Shown here piece by piece: positions 24,450-33,256 of a stretch of 64,000 nt of DNA. Source of the stretch: Fibrobacter sp. UWR4 (GTDB taxonomy: Bacteria > Fibrobacterota > Fibrobacteria > Fibrobacterales > Fibrobacteraceae); NCBI RefSeq assembly GCF_003149045.1, contig NZ_QGDU01000017.1:1-64000 (forward strand), in the 5' to 3' direction. Numbering within the stretch: the first letter of the stretch is position 1; every line of letters starts with the position of its first letter. A program made the position numbers and the translations under genes. The notes beneath the pieces are model-generated. The model was not told the DNA's origin. It ran no database searches and worked only from the letters and a program-made list of their open reading frames with translations.

Positions 24450-27400
24450 ATGAAAAACCTTTTACTCGTTTCGGCAATTGTGGCCTCTTTGGTAGGCACC
24501 TCTTTTGCCGCAGACCCATGTAAGGAAAAGACTGCAGAAGCAAAGAAAATGATGGCTAAGTGTAAGGCCATCGGTAAGGGCAATGCTGGTTATGAATCCT
24601 GCGCTAGCTCTTATAAGGTTGCAAAGAACCAGGCCGAACAGGCTTGCCGTTCTGGTGGCCTTGATGAAAAGGGTATGACTGATGCCATTGCCCAGTGGGA
24701 AAAGCAGGTGAACAACTGTAAGGGTAAGCAGAATGCACGTTGTGCTTCCGCTCTCCAGCAGCTCGGTCACTATCAGTTCCAGCTGGAAGAAAAGCAGTTC
24801 CTCGACAGAACCGCTCAGTACGAAGAAGATGTTGCATGGTGCGCTGACCGCGATAACAAGCCGGCTAAGTGCGCTAACATCGATGATCTTCCCAAGGCAG
24901 ATCACCAGAAGTCTCTGGGTTACTTCCTGGAATACATCGATAAGTATCCTAAGGAAAGCAAGACTCCGACCGTTATGTACCAGGCTGCAGCAGTTCTGGA
25001 AGCTAGCGGCGAAGACGACAAGGCATTCAAGCTCCGCGATCGCCTTGTAAAGACCTTCCCGGATAACGGCCTTGTTCCCAAGGCATGGCTCCGTATTGCT
25101 GAATACCACTTCATGAACCGTAAGTTTAAGGATGCTATCAACGCCTATAAGAAGGTGACTGGCTTCGATAACTTGACTGGTAAGGAAGCAGCATTGGCCA
25201 TGTACCACTTGGCTGAATCCTACTATGAAACTGCAGAATTCGAAACTGCAGCAATCCAGTACTACAACTACATCATTGGCGCCGACAAGGGTAAATACCC
25301 TGCAGACTTGCGCGGTGAAGCAATGGACTTCATGGCCGCCGCATTCTCTGACTTGGAAGGTGGTGGTGTCCAGGAAGCTGAAGCTTTCTTGAAGGACAAG
25401 AAGGTTAACTTCAAGGACTCCGTCTACTACCGTATCGGTATGAAGAACAAGGACCATGACCGTAACGAAGAAGCTGTCCAGTCCTTCAAGCGTTTGATGA
25501 GTATCAACCCGGACTACATCGATGCTCCGCTGGCTGATATTGCCATGATTGAAATTCTCATTGTCCAGCAGAAGTTCGAAGAAGCTCAGCAGCATCGTTA
25601 CTCTGTTGTGAAGCGTTACGACCGTAACTCTTCCTGGTACAAGAAGAACCAGAAGTATCCTGAATCTGTGAAGAATGCTGAAACTGCAATTCGCGGCGCT
25701 ATGCTCGACATTCCGCAGTATCATCATTCTCGCGCTGCCAAGCTCACCAAGGAAGGTGACTTGGAAGCCGGTAAGAAGCAGTATGCAGAAGCTATTAAGG
25801 CTTACGAAGCATTCCTGAAGCGCTATGCAAAGGAACCGACTTGGGACGAATACAAGGTTCACATCAACCTCGCTCTCGTTTACCAGGAAATGGGTCAGTT
25901 TGCTAACGCTGCCAAGATGTTCAACTGGATCGTCGACACCGATACTACCCGTTACGGTCGTCGTCCCATGGGCTCCGAAGCTCTCCTGAAGAAGGAAGAA
26001 GCTGGTTATAACGCAGTGCTCATGATGGACCAGGCTCGCGAAGCTGCTAAGAAGAATAAGGCTGGTGACGATGCTGTTAAGGCATACGCACTTCCGGAAA
26101 CCAAGGCTTACTTTGAACAGGTTAAGCGCTACATGGCTAAGTTCGGTCAGAACAAGGAAGCTGCAGAACTTGCTTACAACGCTGCAATCGTTCATTACGA
26201 TGCAAAGCAGTTCAAGACTGCAGTTACCGAACTTCGCAAGCTGAAGCAGGATCATCCTAAGCATCAGTACATCTTGCTTATTAGCCGTATGCTTGCTCAG
26301 TCCCTGTTGGAATCTAGCCAGCTGGATGAAGCTCTTACCGAATTCGAATGGCTCTTTGCCCAGTACAGCGACAAGAAGAAGCCGACCTACAATGATTCCA
26401 TGGCTAAGGAAATCGAAAAGGCTATCGCTTACGTTCTGTTCCAGCAGGCAGAAGTCTCTGTCAAGTCCAAGCAGTACGAAAAGGGTGCAGGCGCCTACCT
26501 CGCTCTCGTGAAGCGTTACCCGAAGATCGACATTGCTGACAAGGCTGTGTTCGAAGCTGCTGCAGCTTACGAATCTGCTGAAAAGTATACCATGGCCGCT
26601 CAGACCTTCATGATGTTGCCGAAGCAGTATGCTGCATCTCCGCTCACCATCAAGGGTATCGTTCGTGCCGCAGGTGCATACAAGAAGGAAAGCGCTGCAG
26701 TTCCGGCTAACAGCAAGAACGCTGCAAAGGAAAAGGAACGTCTCCTCCGCGAAGCTGCTAATACCTACTTGTTCATCACCAACAACTTCCCGAAGGATTC
26801 CATGGCATTCCTCGCCATCGCATCCGCTGCACAGACTTACGATTCCATCCCGGATAAGAAGACTGCTGCAATGACCTACGAAATTGCCTACAAGCGCTAC
26901 CACGAAGATGAACGTACTCCGGGTTATCTCTATAGCGCATGCTTGAGCTACGATGAAGCTAAGATGGCTGACGAAGCTATCCGCTGCTCTAAGGACCTGG
27001 TCCGTGACTACCCGAAGAGCTCCTATGCCCTGGATGCTGCATTCTCCATCCCGATGGCTTACGCCAACGTGAAGAAGTGGGATCTGGCTGCTAAGGAATA
27101 CCACACCTTCATCAAGATGTATACCGAAGATAAGGAAAAGCTGATTGCTGCCTATATCGGTGCTGCTCGCGCCTACATGGAACTTAAGGAAGAAGATAAG
27201 GCTATTGCCGACTATGACGCTACCCTTAAGAACTATGATAAGTACGGTCTGCAGATCAAGAACGCTGACCCGGCAGTTCCTGCTGAAGCAGCATTCTATC
27301 TCGGTGAACACGAATATAACAAGATGACTCCGATGGTCATCAAGGGCAAGGATAAGGAAAAGGCTAAGGTCATCAAGTCCCTGGTGGATATCCTCCAGAA

Positions 27401-28259
27401 GGCTATGGGTCAGTACTCCAAGTCTGCAACCTACGCATCTGAAAAGTGGACCTTCCGTGCCACCAACAAGATGGGTAAGCTCTTCGTGACTATGGCCGAA
27501 AAGATCCGCGAACAGGAACTGAACGGCAAGAAGGAAGACGAACGCTTCGCAGAACGTATCGGTATTGTTCAGCAGCTTCCCAGCTACTATGAACAGGCTC
27601 AGCCAATCTTCAAGAAGAACATCGACCTTGCTCGTGACCAGGGTTTCTATAACAAGGACGTGGTGGAAGCAGAAGAAGGCTACATCGAAATGTACTACCA
27701 GAGCGCTGCTGTGTACATGGAAGTTGCCGATGCATTTGCAAACTCTCCGCTGCCTGACTCTGCTGCCATCGTGAAGGAATACGTTGAATACGAAGGCATG
27801 GTCAAGGACGACGCTATGGAAGCTGTCCATGAAGACTTGGAAGCTTACCGTGAAGAATTGTCTTCTCGTTCTGAAGCTGCAAAGCAGGCTGCAATCCCCG
27901 TTTGCCAGACCGGTATCAAGGCTTCTGCCTACTACGGTATTGACAATCAGTGGACTGCTAAGCTGTTCGAACTTCTCAAGTCTATTGATGAAGCTAACGA
28001 AGTGCTGAACACCAAGATCGAAAAGTTCGACCCGTCCACCTTGTTCTCTGATCCGTCTTACTTCAAGACCAAGGCTCGTATTGAACAGATTTCTAAGTCC
28101 GAGGTGATGACTCCGGAAGAACAGATCGCTACCTATCGTGACATCATCAAGGAAGGCAAGGCCGAAAACGAAAAGTTGAAGGCAAAGCTTGCTGAACTGA
28201 AGAAGATGCTTGCTCCGGCTCCTGCACCTGCTGCAGCAACTGGCGCTGGCGAATTCTAG
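24450..28259 (+). CDS. Giant periplasmic TPR-repeat protein (1269 residues)
   Basis: A signal peptide (to about residue 21, FA-AD) is followed by a Cys-containing helical region (about 22-150) and some twenty TPR-like helix pairs (about 150-1130), with recurrent YP and AxxxxxxAxxA patterns. It ends in a coiled segment and an Ala-Pro tail. Such long TPR solenoids act as periplasmic scaffolds; none of its repeats suggests an enzyme. It is third in the operon, 45 bases after the barrel-TPR gene, and is followed by a terminator. Comparison with GltI/PglI-type TPR proteins of myxobacteria is inference from context. Confidence 0.8.
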   Translation: MKNLLLVSAIVASLVGTSFAADPCKEKTAEAKKMMAKCKAIGKGNAGYESCASSYKVAKNQAEQACRSGGLDEKGMTDAIAQWEKQVNNCKGKQNARCASALQQLGHYQFQLEEKQFLDRTAQYEEDVAWCADRDNKPAKCANIDDLPKADHQKSLGYFLEYIDKYPKESKTPTVMYQAAAVLEASGEDDKAFKLRDRLVKTFPDNGLVPKAWLRIAEYHFMNRKFKDAINAYKKVTGFDNLTGKEAALAMYHLAESYYETAEFETAAIQYYNYIIGADKGKYPADLRGEAMDFMAAAFSDLEGGGVQEAEAFLKDKKVNFKDSVYYRIGMKNKDHDRNEEAVQSFKRLMSINPDYIDAPLADIAMIEILIVQQKFEEAQQHRYSVVKRYDRNSSWYKKNQKYPESVKNAETAIRGAMLDIPQYHHSRAAKLTKEGDLEAGKKQYAEAIKAYEAFLKRYAKEPTWDEYKVHINLALVYQEMGQFANAAKMFNWIVDTDTTRYGRRPMGSEALLKKEEAGYNAVLMMDQAREAAKKNKAGDDAVKAYALPETKAYFEQVKRYMAKFGQNKEAAELAYNAAIVHYDAKQFKTAVTELRKLKQDHPKHQYILLISRMLAQSLLESSQLDEALTEFEWLFAQYSDKKKPTYNDSMAKEIEKAIAYVLFQQAEVSVKSKQYEKGAGAYLALVKRYPKIDIADKAVFEAAAAYESAEKYTMAAQTFMMLPKQYAASPLTIKGIVRAAGAYKKESAAVPANSKNAAKEKERLLREAANTYLFITNNFPKDSMAFLAIASAAQTYDSIPDKKTAAMTYEIAYKRYHEDERTPGYLYSACLSYDEAKMADEAIRCSKDLVRDYPKSSYALDAAFSIPMAYANVKKWDLAAKEYHTFIKMYTEDKEKLIAAYIGAARAYMELKEEDKAIADYDATLKNYDKYGLQIKNADPAVPAEAAFYLGEHEYNKMTPMVIKGKDKEKAKVIKSLVDILQKAMGQYSKSATYASEKWTFRATNKMGKLFVTMAEKIREQELNGKKEDERFAERIGIVQQLPSYYEQAQPIFKKNIDLARDQGFYNKDVVEAEEGYIEMYYQSAAVYMEVADAFANSPLPDSAAIVKEYVEYEGMVKDDAMEAVHEDLEAYREELSSRSEAAKQAAIPVCQTGIKASAYYGIDNQWTAKLFELLKSIDEANEVLNTKIEKFDPSTLFSDPSYFKTKARIEQISKSEVMTPEEQIATYRDIIKEGKAENEKLKAKLAELKKMLAPAPAPAAATGAGEF

Positions 28260-28275
28260 CGGTAAAAACAATTTT

Positions 28276-28313
28276 ACGGGGGACCTTGTTCATAGGGCTC
28301 CCCCGTTCTTTTT
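28276..28313 (+). terminator. Terminator ending the OmpA/TPR operon
   Basis: ACGGGGGA (28276-28283) pairs with TCCCCCGT (28299-28306), followed by TCTTTTT. Confidence 0.85.
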
Positions 28314-28445
28314 GAAAAAAATTGGGTATTTCCGTATCGTAAATTAAGTTTTACCACCTAAATCTTCCCAATTTGCTCAAAAAAATTTAATATGAACTTC
28401 AATATTTCAAAAAAACAAAAACCACTCATTTAAAGGAGTACTCTA

Positions 28446-29066
28446 ATGTCTAAAATGCTTCAATCTTTCAGCCCCGAATCCGATGGTTGGCAGTTCATGT
28501 GGATCATCTCGGTCGTCTTCCTGATCGGCCTTGGTTTCTCCATCGAACGTTTTGTCTACATCATGGTTAAGAGCGGTTCTGGCCGTGCTAAGTTCCTGGC
28601 TGACTTTGGTAAGCTCATCTCTTCTCAGCAGTATGATCAGGCTCTGAGCCTCGCTAACAAGACCAAGCTCCCGGTTGCTCGCGTCATGGCTGCAATCGTT
28701 GCTGCTCGTAACGGTGGCCGCGAAACCATGACTGCTGCTTGCGATGCAGTTTTCCTTACTGAAGCTCCCCGTCTGACTCGTTACATCTCCATCATCCAGG
28801 TTATGGCTTCCATCTCTACCTTGCTCGGTCTGATGGGTACTATTTACGGTCTGATCTTCACCTTCGACGCTGTTGCTAACAAGCCTGCTTCTGAACGTGC
28901 AAAGGCTCTTTCTGACGGTATCGCTATCGCTATGGGTACCACCCTCCTCGGCCTTCTCTCTGCAGTGCCCCTGCTGGTTATCGTTGGCCTCCTCAACATG
29001 AACTCCGAACGCCTGATCCAGGAAATGGAAGAAAAGGGCCTCAAGATCATCAACTCCTTGGCATAA
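28446..29066 (+). CDS. TolQ/ExbB/MotA-family proton channel protein
   Basis: A 206-residue inner-membrane protein with three transmembrane helices (about 15-35, 120-142, 160-182). The conserved channel segments LLGLMGTIYGLIFTF and IAMGTTLLGLLSAVP are present, including the Thr residues that line the TolQ/ExbB pore. It should form a pentamer around a TolR/ExbD dimer and convert proton flow into motion. It heads a four-gene block (28446-31481) with two TolR-like genes and a TonB-like gene. AAAGGAG lies seven bases before the ATG. Confidence 0.9.
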   Translation: MSKMLQSFSPESDGWQFMWIISVVFLIGLGFSIERFVYIMVKSGSGRAKFLADFGKLISSQQYDQALSLANKTKLPVARVMAAIVAARNGGRETMTAACDAVFLTEAPRLTRYISIIQVMASISTLLGLMGTIYGLIFTFDAVANKPASERAKALSDGIAIAMGTTLLGLLSAVPLLVIVGLLNMNSERLIQEMEEKGLKIINSLA

Positions 29067-29103
29067 TTGTTTAGGTAATTACAATTAACTGGAGTTAATA
29101 AAT

Positions 29104-29997
29104 ATGGCAAGACAACTTAAGAAACCAGCAAAGCCTGAAGAACCGGACCTGTTGCCGGCAATGGGCTTGTTCACAATCTTGATTCCTATGCTCTTGTCCA
29201 TGGCTGCTTTCTCTAAGCTCGCTATTGTGGAAGTTAACCTGCCCGAACGCAGCGTTATGTCCAACAGCGACGATCAGCCGCCTCCCGATGAGCAGGCTCT
29301 GAACTTGTCTTTGGCAATTACTGGCGATTACCTTGTTATTGGTGCTCGCGGTGGTTTCCAGCCGAACGTCTATTTCAAGGAAATGTGGACGTTCCGTTGC
29401 AAGTCCGATGCCAAGCTGATCACTCATTCTCCGGATGATGTGAAGGCTGCAGTAGAAAGTGGACATGGTCCCAAGTGCCAGGATGGCAGCGAAATGGATA
29501 AGGAAAAGTACCTTTACGAAATCGAAGCTATCCAGCTCTGGGCTATCCAGAAGGAATCTGAAGAAGATCCCGGTAAGATTATCTGGGCTGTTTACTCCAA
29601 CGGTGGTACCGCTGAAGAAGCAGTCGCTGACAGTGCATACGTAGACGGCAACAACAACTTCCTCATGGCAGTTGGTGAAGGTCCTGGTGGCGCTCAGAAG
29701 CCCGCTGGCCTCGTGAAGCCCAGTGCAGGTCAGGCAATCGCAACTCTCGCAGAAAACTCTGTCCGTACTCTGAAACCGGACGTAGCTGCTAAGAATATGA
29801 TTGCTCCTCTGTCTGCTTATGACCTGATCGCTAAGGATCTCATTGCAATCCATACTACGTTCATCGACCTTGATGATGCTGACAACATTATTATCGTTGC
29901 TAACGATGATACTCAGTTCGACAAGATCATTCAACTTATGGACCGTGCTAAAGAAGCCGGTTTTGGCAAGATCAACCTTGCTAAGCTGGGAGGTTAA
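29104..29997 (+). CDS. TolR/ExbD-like subunit lacking the membrane aspartate
   Basis: A 297-residue protein with one N-terminal transmembrane helix (about 17-38) and a large periplasmic region ending in an ExbD/TolR-like fold (about 225-297, DDADNIIIVANDDTQFDKIIQLM). The middle region is an insertion with two Cys. Aligned to its downstream paralogue, position 21 is Gly where the proton-carrying Asp belongs (PAMGLFTIL here, SMMDMMTII there). It may be a structural partner and not a proton-binding one. It sits 37 bases after the channel gene. Confidence 0.82.
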   Translation: MARQLKKPAKPEEPDLLPAMGLFTILIPMLLSMAAFSKLAIVEVNLPERSVMSNSDDQPPPDEQALNLSLAITGDYLVIGARGGFQPNVYFKEMWTFRCKSDAKLITHSPDDVKAAVESGHGPKCQDGSEMDKEKYLYEIEAIQLWAIQKESEEDPGKIIWAVYSNGGTAEEAVADSAYVDGNNNFLMAVGEGPGGAQKPAGLVKPSAGQAIATLAENSVRTLKPDVAAKNMIAPLSAYDLIAKDLIAIHTTFIDLDDADNIIIVANDDTQFDKIIQLMDRAKEAGFGKINLAKLGG

Positions 29998-29999
29998 TC

Positions 30000-30539
30000 A
30001 TGGCAAGAAGAAGTCGTAAATACGGTGAAGACGTCCCGTTCTCGATTACGTCCATGATGGACATGATGACCATTATTCTGGTGTTCATGATTAAGAACAT
30101 GGACGCAGAAGGTCAGCTCTTAACTCAGGCCGAAAACTTGATCCTTCCGGTTTCTGTCTCTAAGAAGCAGCCTGCAGAAGTTTCTCTGGTTGTTATTATC
30201 GATAGAGAATATGTTGTGGTCGATAACAAGAAAGTTGTCCCGACTGATGACGTGTTCAAGCAGGAAGATCTTTGCGTGGCCCCCGTTCTCGCTGAATTGC
30301 ACGAACGTCGTAAGGCTGAACGTGACGCAGCCCTCGCCGCAAACCAGCCCGGTGATGCAGCAGGTAGCGTTGTTGTCCAGATCGACAAGAACATTCCTTA
30401 CGATGTGATGTACAAGGTGATGGCTACCTGCGGTATTGCAGGCGTCCCCACTTGCGATTACACTGGCCCGGATACTCGCCTGAATGGTTACACAAACGTT
30501 TCCTTCGCCGTGATGGAAAAGAACGGTGGGGAGGACTAA
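30000..30539 (+). CDS. ExbD/TolR-family subunit with intact aspartate
   Basis: A 179-residue single-helix protein. The N-terminal MARRSRK is followed by the helix SITSMMDMMTIILVFMI, in which D21 matches the essential membrane Asp of ExbD and TolR. The periplasmic part has the usual strand and helix order (VVVIDREYVVV, then YDVMYKVMATCGIAG, then VSFAVME). It starts three bases after the previous gene, so the two TolR-like subunits are made together. Confidence 0.9.
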   Translation: MARRSRKYGEDVPFSITSMMDMMTIILVFMIKNMDAEGQLLTQAENLILPVSVSKKQPAEVSLVVIIDREYVVVDNKKVVPTDDVFKQEDLCVAPVLAELHERRKAERDAALAANQPGDAAGSVVVQIDKNIPYDVMYKVMATCGIAGVPTCDYTGPDTRLNGYTNVSFAVMEKNGGED

Positions 30540-30542
30540 ACT

Positions 30543-31481
30543 ATGGCTAAGAAAGTATCTCCCGCAGTTGATCCTTTAGTAGCGTCTTTGATGCCGGAAT
30601 CCGACAAGAAGATGGGCGCTATTGCAGGTATCTCTCTTGCAGTTGCCATTGCAATCTGTCTTCTCGCTTCTACCTACGAACAGGTCGTTGACGAAGTCGT
30701 CTTTGATGAAAAGGCTGACACCGAACTCGTCGCTCAGATGACCATGGAAGAAAAGAAGGAAGAGAAGAAGGAAGAAAAGAAGAAGGAAGAGCCGAAGAAG
30801 CCTCGTAAGAAGGCTGGTGGCGGTGGTAAGCCCCGTGGTAAGGGTCAGCCCAACGCTCCCCAGACTCGCGGTGTGCTGAAGCTCCTCACTGCACAGACCA
30901 AGAACGCCAGCGCTGGTGCATATGACCTCATGAAGAACCAGAAGTTCTCTAAGGACATTGACAAGGTGCTGAAGGACGTGGCTGGCCTCCAGACTACTGG
31001 TAAGACTCAGCTCGGTGGTCGTCGCGGTAAGGCAGACGGCGGCTTTAACGAAGGTTACGCAGAAGGCGGTTCCGGTGGTATCGGTGACGGTCTGGCAGGC
31101 CTCCTTGGCGGTGGTGGCGGTGGTATCGCTACTAAGGCTAAGGGTTCTATCAGAACTCCGTCTGAACGTGATATCGACATGGGCGCCGGTGGTGGTTCTC
31201 GTAGTAAGTCTGAAATCCAGAAAGTGGTTAAGCAGCGTACTCCGGGTCTCCGTCACATCTATAACAAGTTCCTGAAGAAGAAGCCTGGCTTTGCTGGTAA
31301 GGTTACCCTGAAGTTCACAATTGCTCCGGGTGGCGAAATCATCAGCATCTCCATCGCATCCTCTACTACTGGCTTCGGTGAATTCGACCAGGAAATCAAG
31401 ACTTCCGTTTCTCGTTGGAAGTTCGGAACTGTTAAGTCCGGTAACACCACTGTGACTATTCCGTTCACCTTCTCTGAATAA
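30543..31481 (+). CDS. TonB/AgmX-like energy transducer
   Basis: A 312-residue protein with one N-terminal transmembrane helix (about 25-43), a Lys/Glu-rich stretch (about 70-95), Gly-rich linkers (about 165-200) and a C-terminal AgmX/PglI-TonB-like domain (about 220-312, with GKVTLKFTIAPGGEI and IPFTFSE). This is the usual plan for a protein coupling a proton channel to the outer membrane. It starts four bases after the ExbD gene and ends at a terminator, closing the operon. Confidence 0.88.
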   Translation: MAKKVSPAVDPLVASLMPESDKKMGAIAGISLAVAIAICLLASTYEQVVDEVVFDEKADTELVAQMTMEEKKEEKKEEKKKEEPKKPRKKAGGGGKPRGKGQPNAPQTRGVLKLLTAQTKNASAGAYDLMKNQKFSKDIDKVLKDVAGLQTTGKTQLGGRRGKADGGFNEGYAEGGSGGIGDGLAGLLGGGGGGIATKAKGSIRTPSERDIDMGAGGGSRSKSEIQKVVKQRTPGLRHIYNKFLKKKPGFAGKVTLKFTIAPGGEIISISIASSTTGFGEFDQEIKTSVSRWKFGTVKSGNTTVTIPFTFSE

Positions 31482-31500
31482 TTCTCAGAAAAGTCTAAAA

Positions 31501-31534
31501 AAGGCTGGGCATTCGTGCTCGGCCTTTTTTTTGT
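31501..31534 (+). terminator. Terminator ending the channel/TonB-like operon
   Basis: AAGGCTGGGCA (31501-31511) pairs with TGCTCGGCCTT (31516-31526), with two G-T wobbles, around a TTCG loop, and runs into eight T residues. Confidence 0.9.
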
Positions 31535-31575
31535 TAAAAATTCTTAAAAAAAATATGTATTTGTTTAAATTTTTA

Positions 31576-31604
31576 TTGCGTTTTTGATTTTATAAAGCTA
31601 ACTT
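31576..31604 (+). promoter_or_regulatory. Possible promoter of the 434-residue OMP gene
   Basis: TTGCGT (31576-31581), 17 nt, and TAACTT (31599-31604). Confidence 0.4.
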
Positions 31605-31632
31605 TAAAACAGATTTTTACAGAGGAGTTTAT

Positions 31633-32937
31633 ATGAACTTAAGAACTGCTGCTGCCGTTGGTGCCGCAATTGGCGTTTTTGGTGTTGGTTCTGCTTTTGC
31701 AACCTTCGCTCGCGTTGAATCCATGGGCAAGAACACTACTTATATCATGGACGATGTAAGCATCTTCGACAACCCGGCTAATGCAAACCTTTATTCTAAC
31801 TATTTGATTGGCGGTTTCGGTGCTTATACCGATAACAACCTCCAGGCTGGCGGCAACTATGATCCGCAGCACCCCACTTTCGGTGGTATCTTTGCTCTGA
31901 ACTTTGGTGATGAAAACAATCCGGATCCGAAGTTCACCATCGGTGGTCTCTTTGGCCGTATCGATGATGATTTGGCTATGTATCTCCCGGGTCGTGTCCA
32001 GGTAGGTAGCTCCAGATATTCTAAGGTTCCCGAAACCGTGACTAACTTTGACGGCTTCCTGGGCTGGACTCTCTCTAGCGGCGACGCTATGGGCTTGCAT
32101 ATCTATATCGCTCACCAGGATGGTGGCGATCTGGACGAAAGCGGTTCCTATCAGCCGGATGAAGATGCTCATGCTTCTATCGTCAAGGCTGATGGTGGTA
32201 TTAACATCCAGACTGGCAGCGGTACTTCCTACGAAGCATCCTTCGGTCTTGCTCGTATCCAATATGGCCCGGGTCACTATGACTTCTTTGAAAATGGTGA
32301 CTTCTCCTTCTTGGCAAAGGCTCGCGCATTCTTCACCCTCGAAGCAATCGACGGTGAACTTGTTCCGGCAGTTTCCATGAAGCTCGCTCAGGCTCCCGGC
32401 ATTGATGACAAGAACGCTCAGGCTGGTCTCGGTATCAATGTTGCCATGAACCGTGGCTTCTTCTGGATGGGTCTTGACTTCGTCTGGCGTCAGCTGAAGG
32501 CTCATGACTACTTCTATGACACTAACCTTGGTAGCTGGATCTACGATGGTCGCGACGAAGATGGTGATCACAACTGGGACAAGCGTTCCGACATCGGTGG
32601 CAAGATCAGCTTCGGTATCGAACGTAACATTTGGTGGGATTGGTTCGTAATCCGTGTTGGTGGTCAGAAGTCCATCATGTACACCGAATGCTCCAAGAAC
32701 GAAAAGAACATCTACAACCGCGAACGCTATGGCATCTGCAAGGATGACGGCACTTTCTTCTCCACCAACCCGCTGGCTGATGGTACTAGCAAGGACCACG
32801 TTGGCTTCGGCTTCGGCATCAACATCGAAGAAAAGCTGAAGATTGACGTGACCGTCGCTGAAGATGTGCTGTTCCGTAACCCGTTCCAGGGTGAAGGCCG
32901 CCTCTTCTCTCGCGTAGACGCTACCTATAGCTTCTAA
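31633..32937 (+). CDS. Outer-membrane beta-barrel protein
   Basis: A 434-residue exported protein: signal peptide to about residue 23 (GSAFA), then repeated Gly/aromatic amphipathic strands and a C-terminal Phe (RVDATYSF) typical of BAM-assembled barrels. I do not recognise a family. It follows the TonB-like operon after a terminator and has AGAGGAG before its ATG. The position suggests it is the outer-membrane client or anchor of the motor; this is inference. A DEDGDHNWD loop resembles a calcium site. Confidence 0.78.
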   Translation: MNLRTAAAVGAAIGVFGVGSAFATFARVESMGKNTTYIMDDVSIFDNPANANLYSNYLIGGFGAYTDNNLQAGGNYDPQHPTFGGIFALNFGDENNPDPKFTIGGLFGRIDDDLAMYLPGRVQVGSSRYSKVPETVTNFDGFLGWTLSSGDAMGLHIYIAHQDGGDLDESGSYQPDEDAHASIVKADGGINIQTGSGTSYEASFGLARIQYGPGHYDFFENGDFSFLAKARAFFTLEAIDGELVPAVSMKLAQAPGIDDKNAQAGLGINVAMNRGFFWMGLDFVWRQLKAHDYFYDTNLGSWIYDGRDEDGDHNWDKRSDIGGKISFGIERNIWWDWFVIRVGGQKSIMYTECSKNEKNIYNRERYGICKDDGTFFSTNPLADGTSKDHVGFGFGINIEEKLKIDVTVAEDVLFRNPFQGEGRLFSRVDATYSF

Positions 32938-32997
32938 TATAGTTGCAAAGGAAGGGGTGTACCCCTTCCTCTGGACTCCTTTCCCCACGTGGGGTTT

Positions 32998-33023
32998 AGA
33001 CCTGCTTTACCGCAGGTCTTTTT
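32998..33023 (+). terminator. Terminator of array unit 1
   Basis: AGACCTGC (32998-33005) pairs perfectly with GCAGGTCT (33012-33019), followed by TTTT. It is also the likely terminator of the upstream OMP gene. Confidence 0.8.
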
Positions 33024-33139
33024 GTTATGTTGCAAAGGGCTGGTTTTCCCCTTCCTCCACATAGAGGACAATTCTCACTAAGGCAACGAAGTTGCCAAGT
33101 GTTCATTAGTCTGGACTCCCACCCAACATTCGGGTGAAT

Positions 33140-33167
33140 GGACCTGCCTAACGGCGGTCCTTTTTTT
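33140..33167 (+). terminator. Terminator of array unit 2
   Basis: GGACC (33140-33144) pairs with GGTCC (33156-33160), with an inner GCC/GGC, followed by seven T residues. Confidence 0.75.
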
Positions 33168-33256
33168 GTTAAGGTGCAAAGGGCGGGACTTCCACCTATC
33201 ACTGGGGTGAAAGGGACTTGCTTGTTGGTGGTCCTTTTTTTCTATTTTATTGGGTG

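Larger units (their letters stand above)
32942..33240 (+). ncRNA. Tandem array of three related structured, terminator-ended units
   Basis: This gap holds no convincing gene. It contains three imperfect copies (about 32942-33028, 33030-33172 and 33173-33240). Each begins TGCAAAGG, has a GGACTCC-like motif, a CACC/GGGTG hairpin or equivalent, and ends with a GACC/GGTC stem and a T-run. Unit 1 also has an 8-bp stem (32950-32969) and palindrome CCCCACGTGGGG. Unit 2 has GGCAAC/GTTGCC. They may be tandem small RNAs or repeated terminators. Confidence 0.5.

Noticed and set aside
24462-28271. A 1269-residue open frame on the minus strand exactly antisense to the giant TPR gene
   Set aside because: It mirrors the sense gene codon for codon, has no plausible domains or ribosome-binding site, and arises from the strong codon bias (few stop complements) of the real gene.
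28322-28350. TTGGGT, 17 nt, TAAGTT as promoter of the TolQ-like gene
   Set aside because: Both hexamers are weak in a very A/T-rich gap; a promoter must exist after the terminator at 28276-28313 but cannot be placed with confidence.
32996-33202. 68-residue minus-strand frame within the structured array
   Set aside because: It runs through three terminator-type hairpins and has no ribosome-binding site; an RNA-level explanation fits better.
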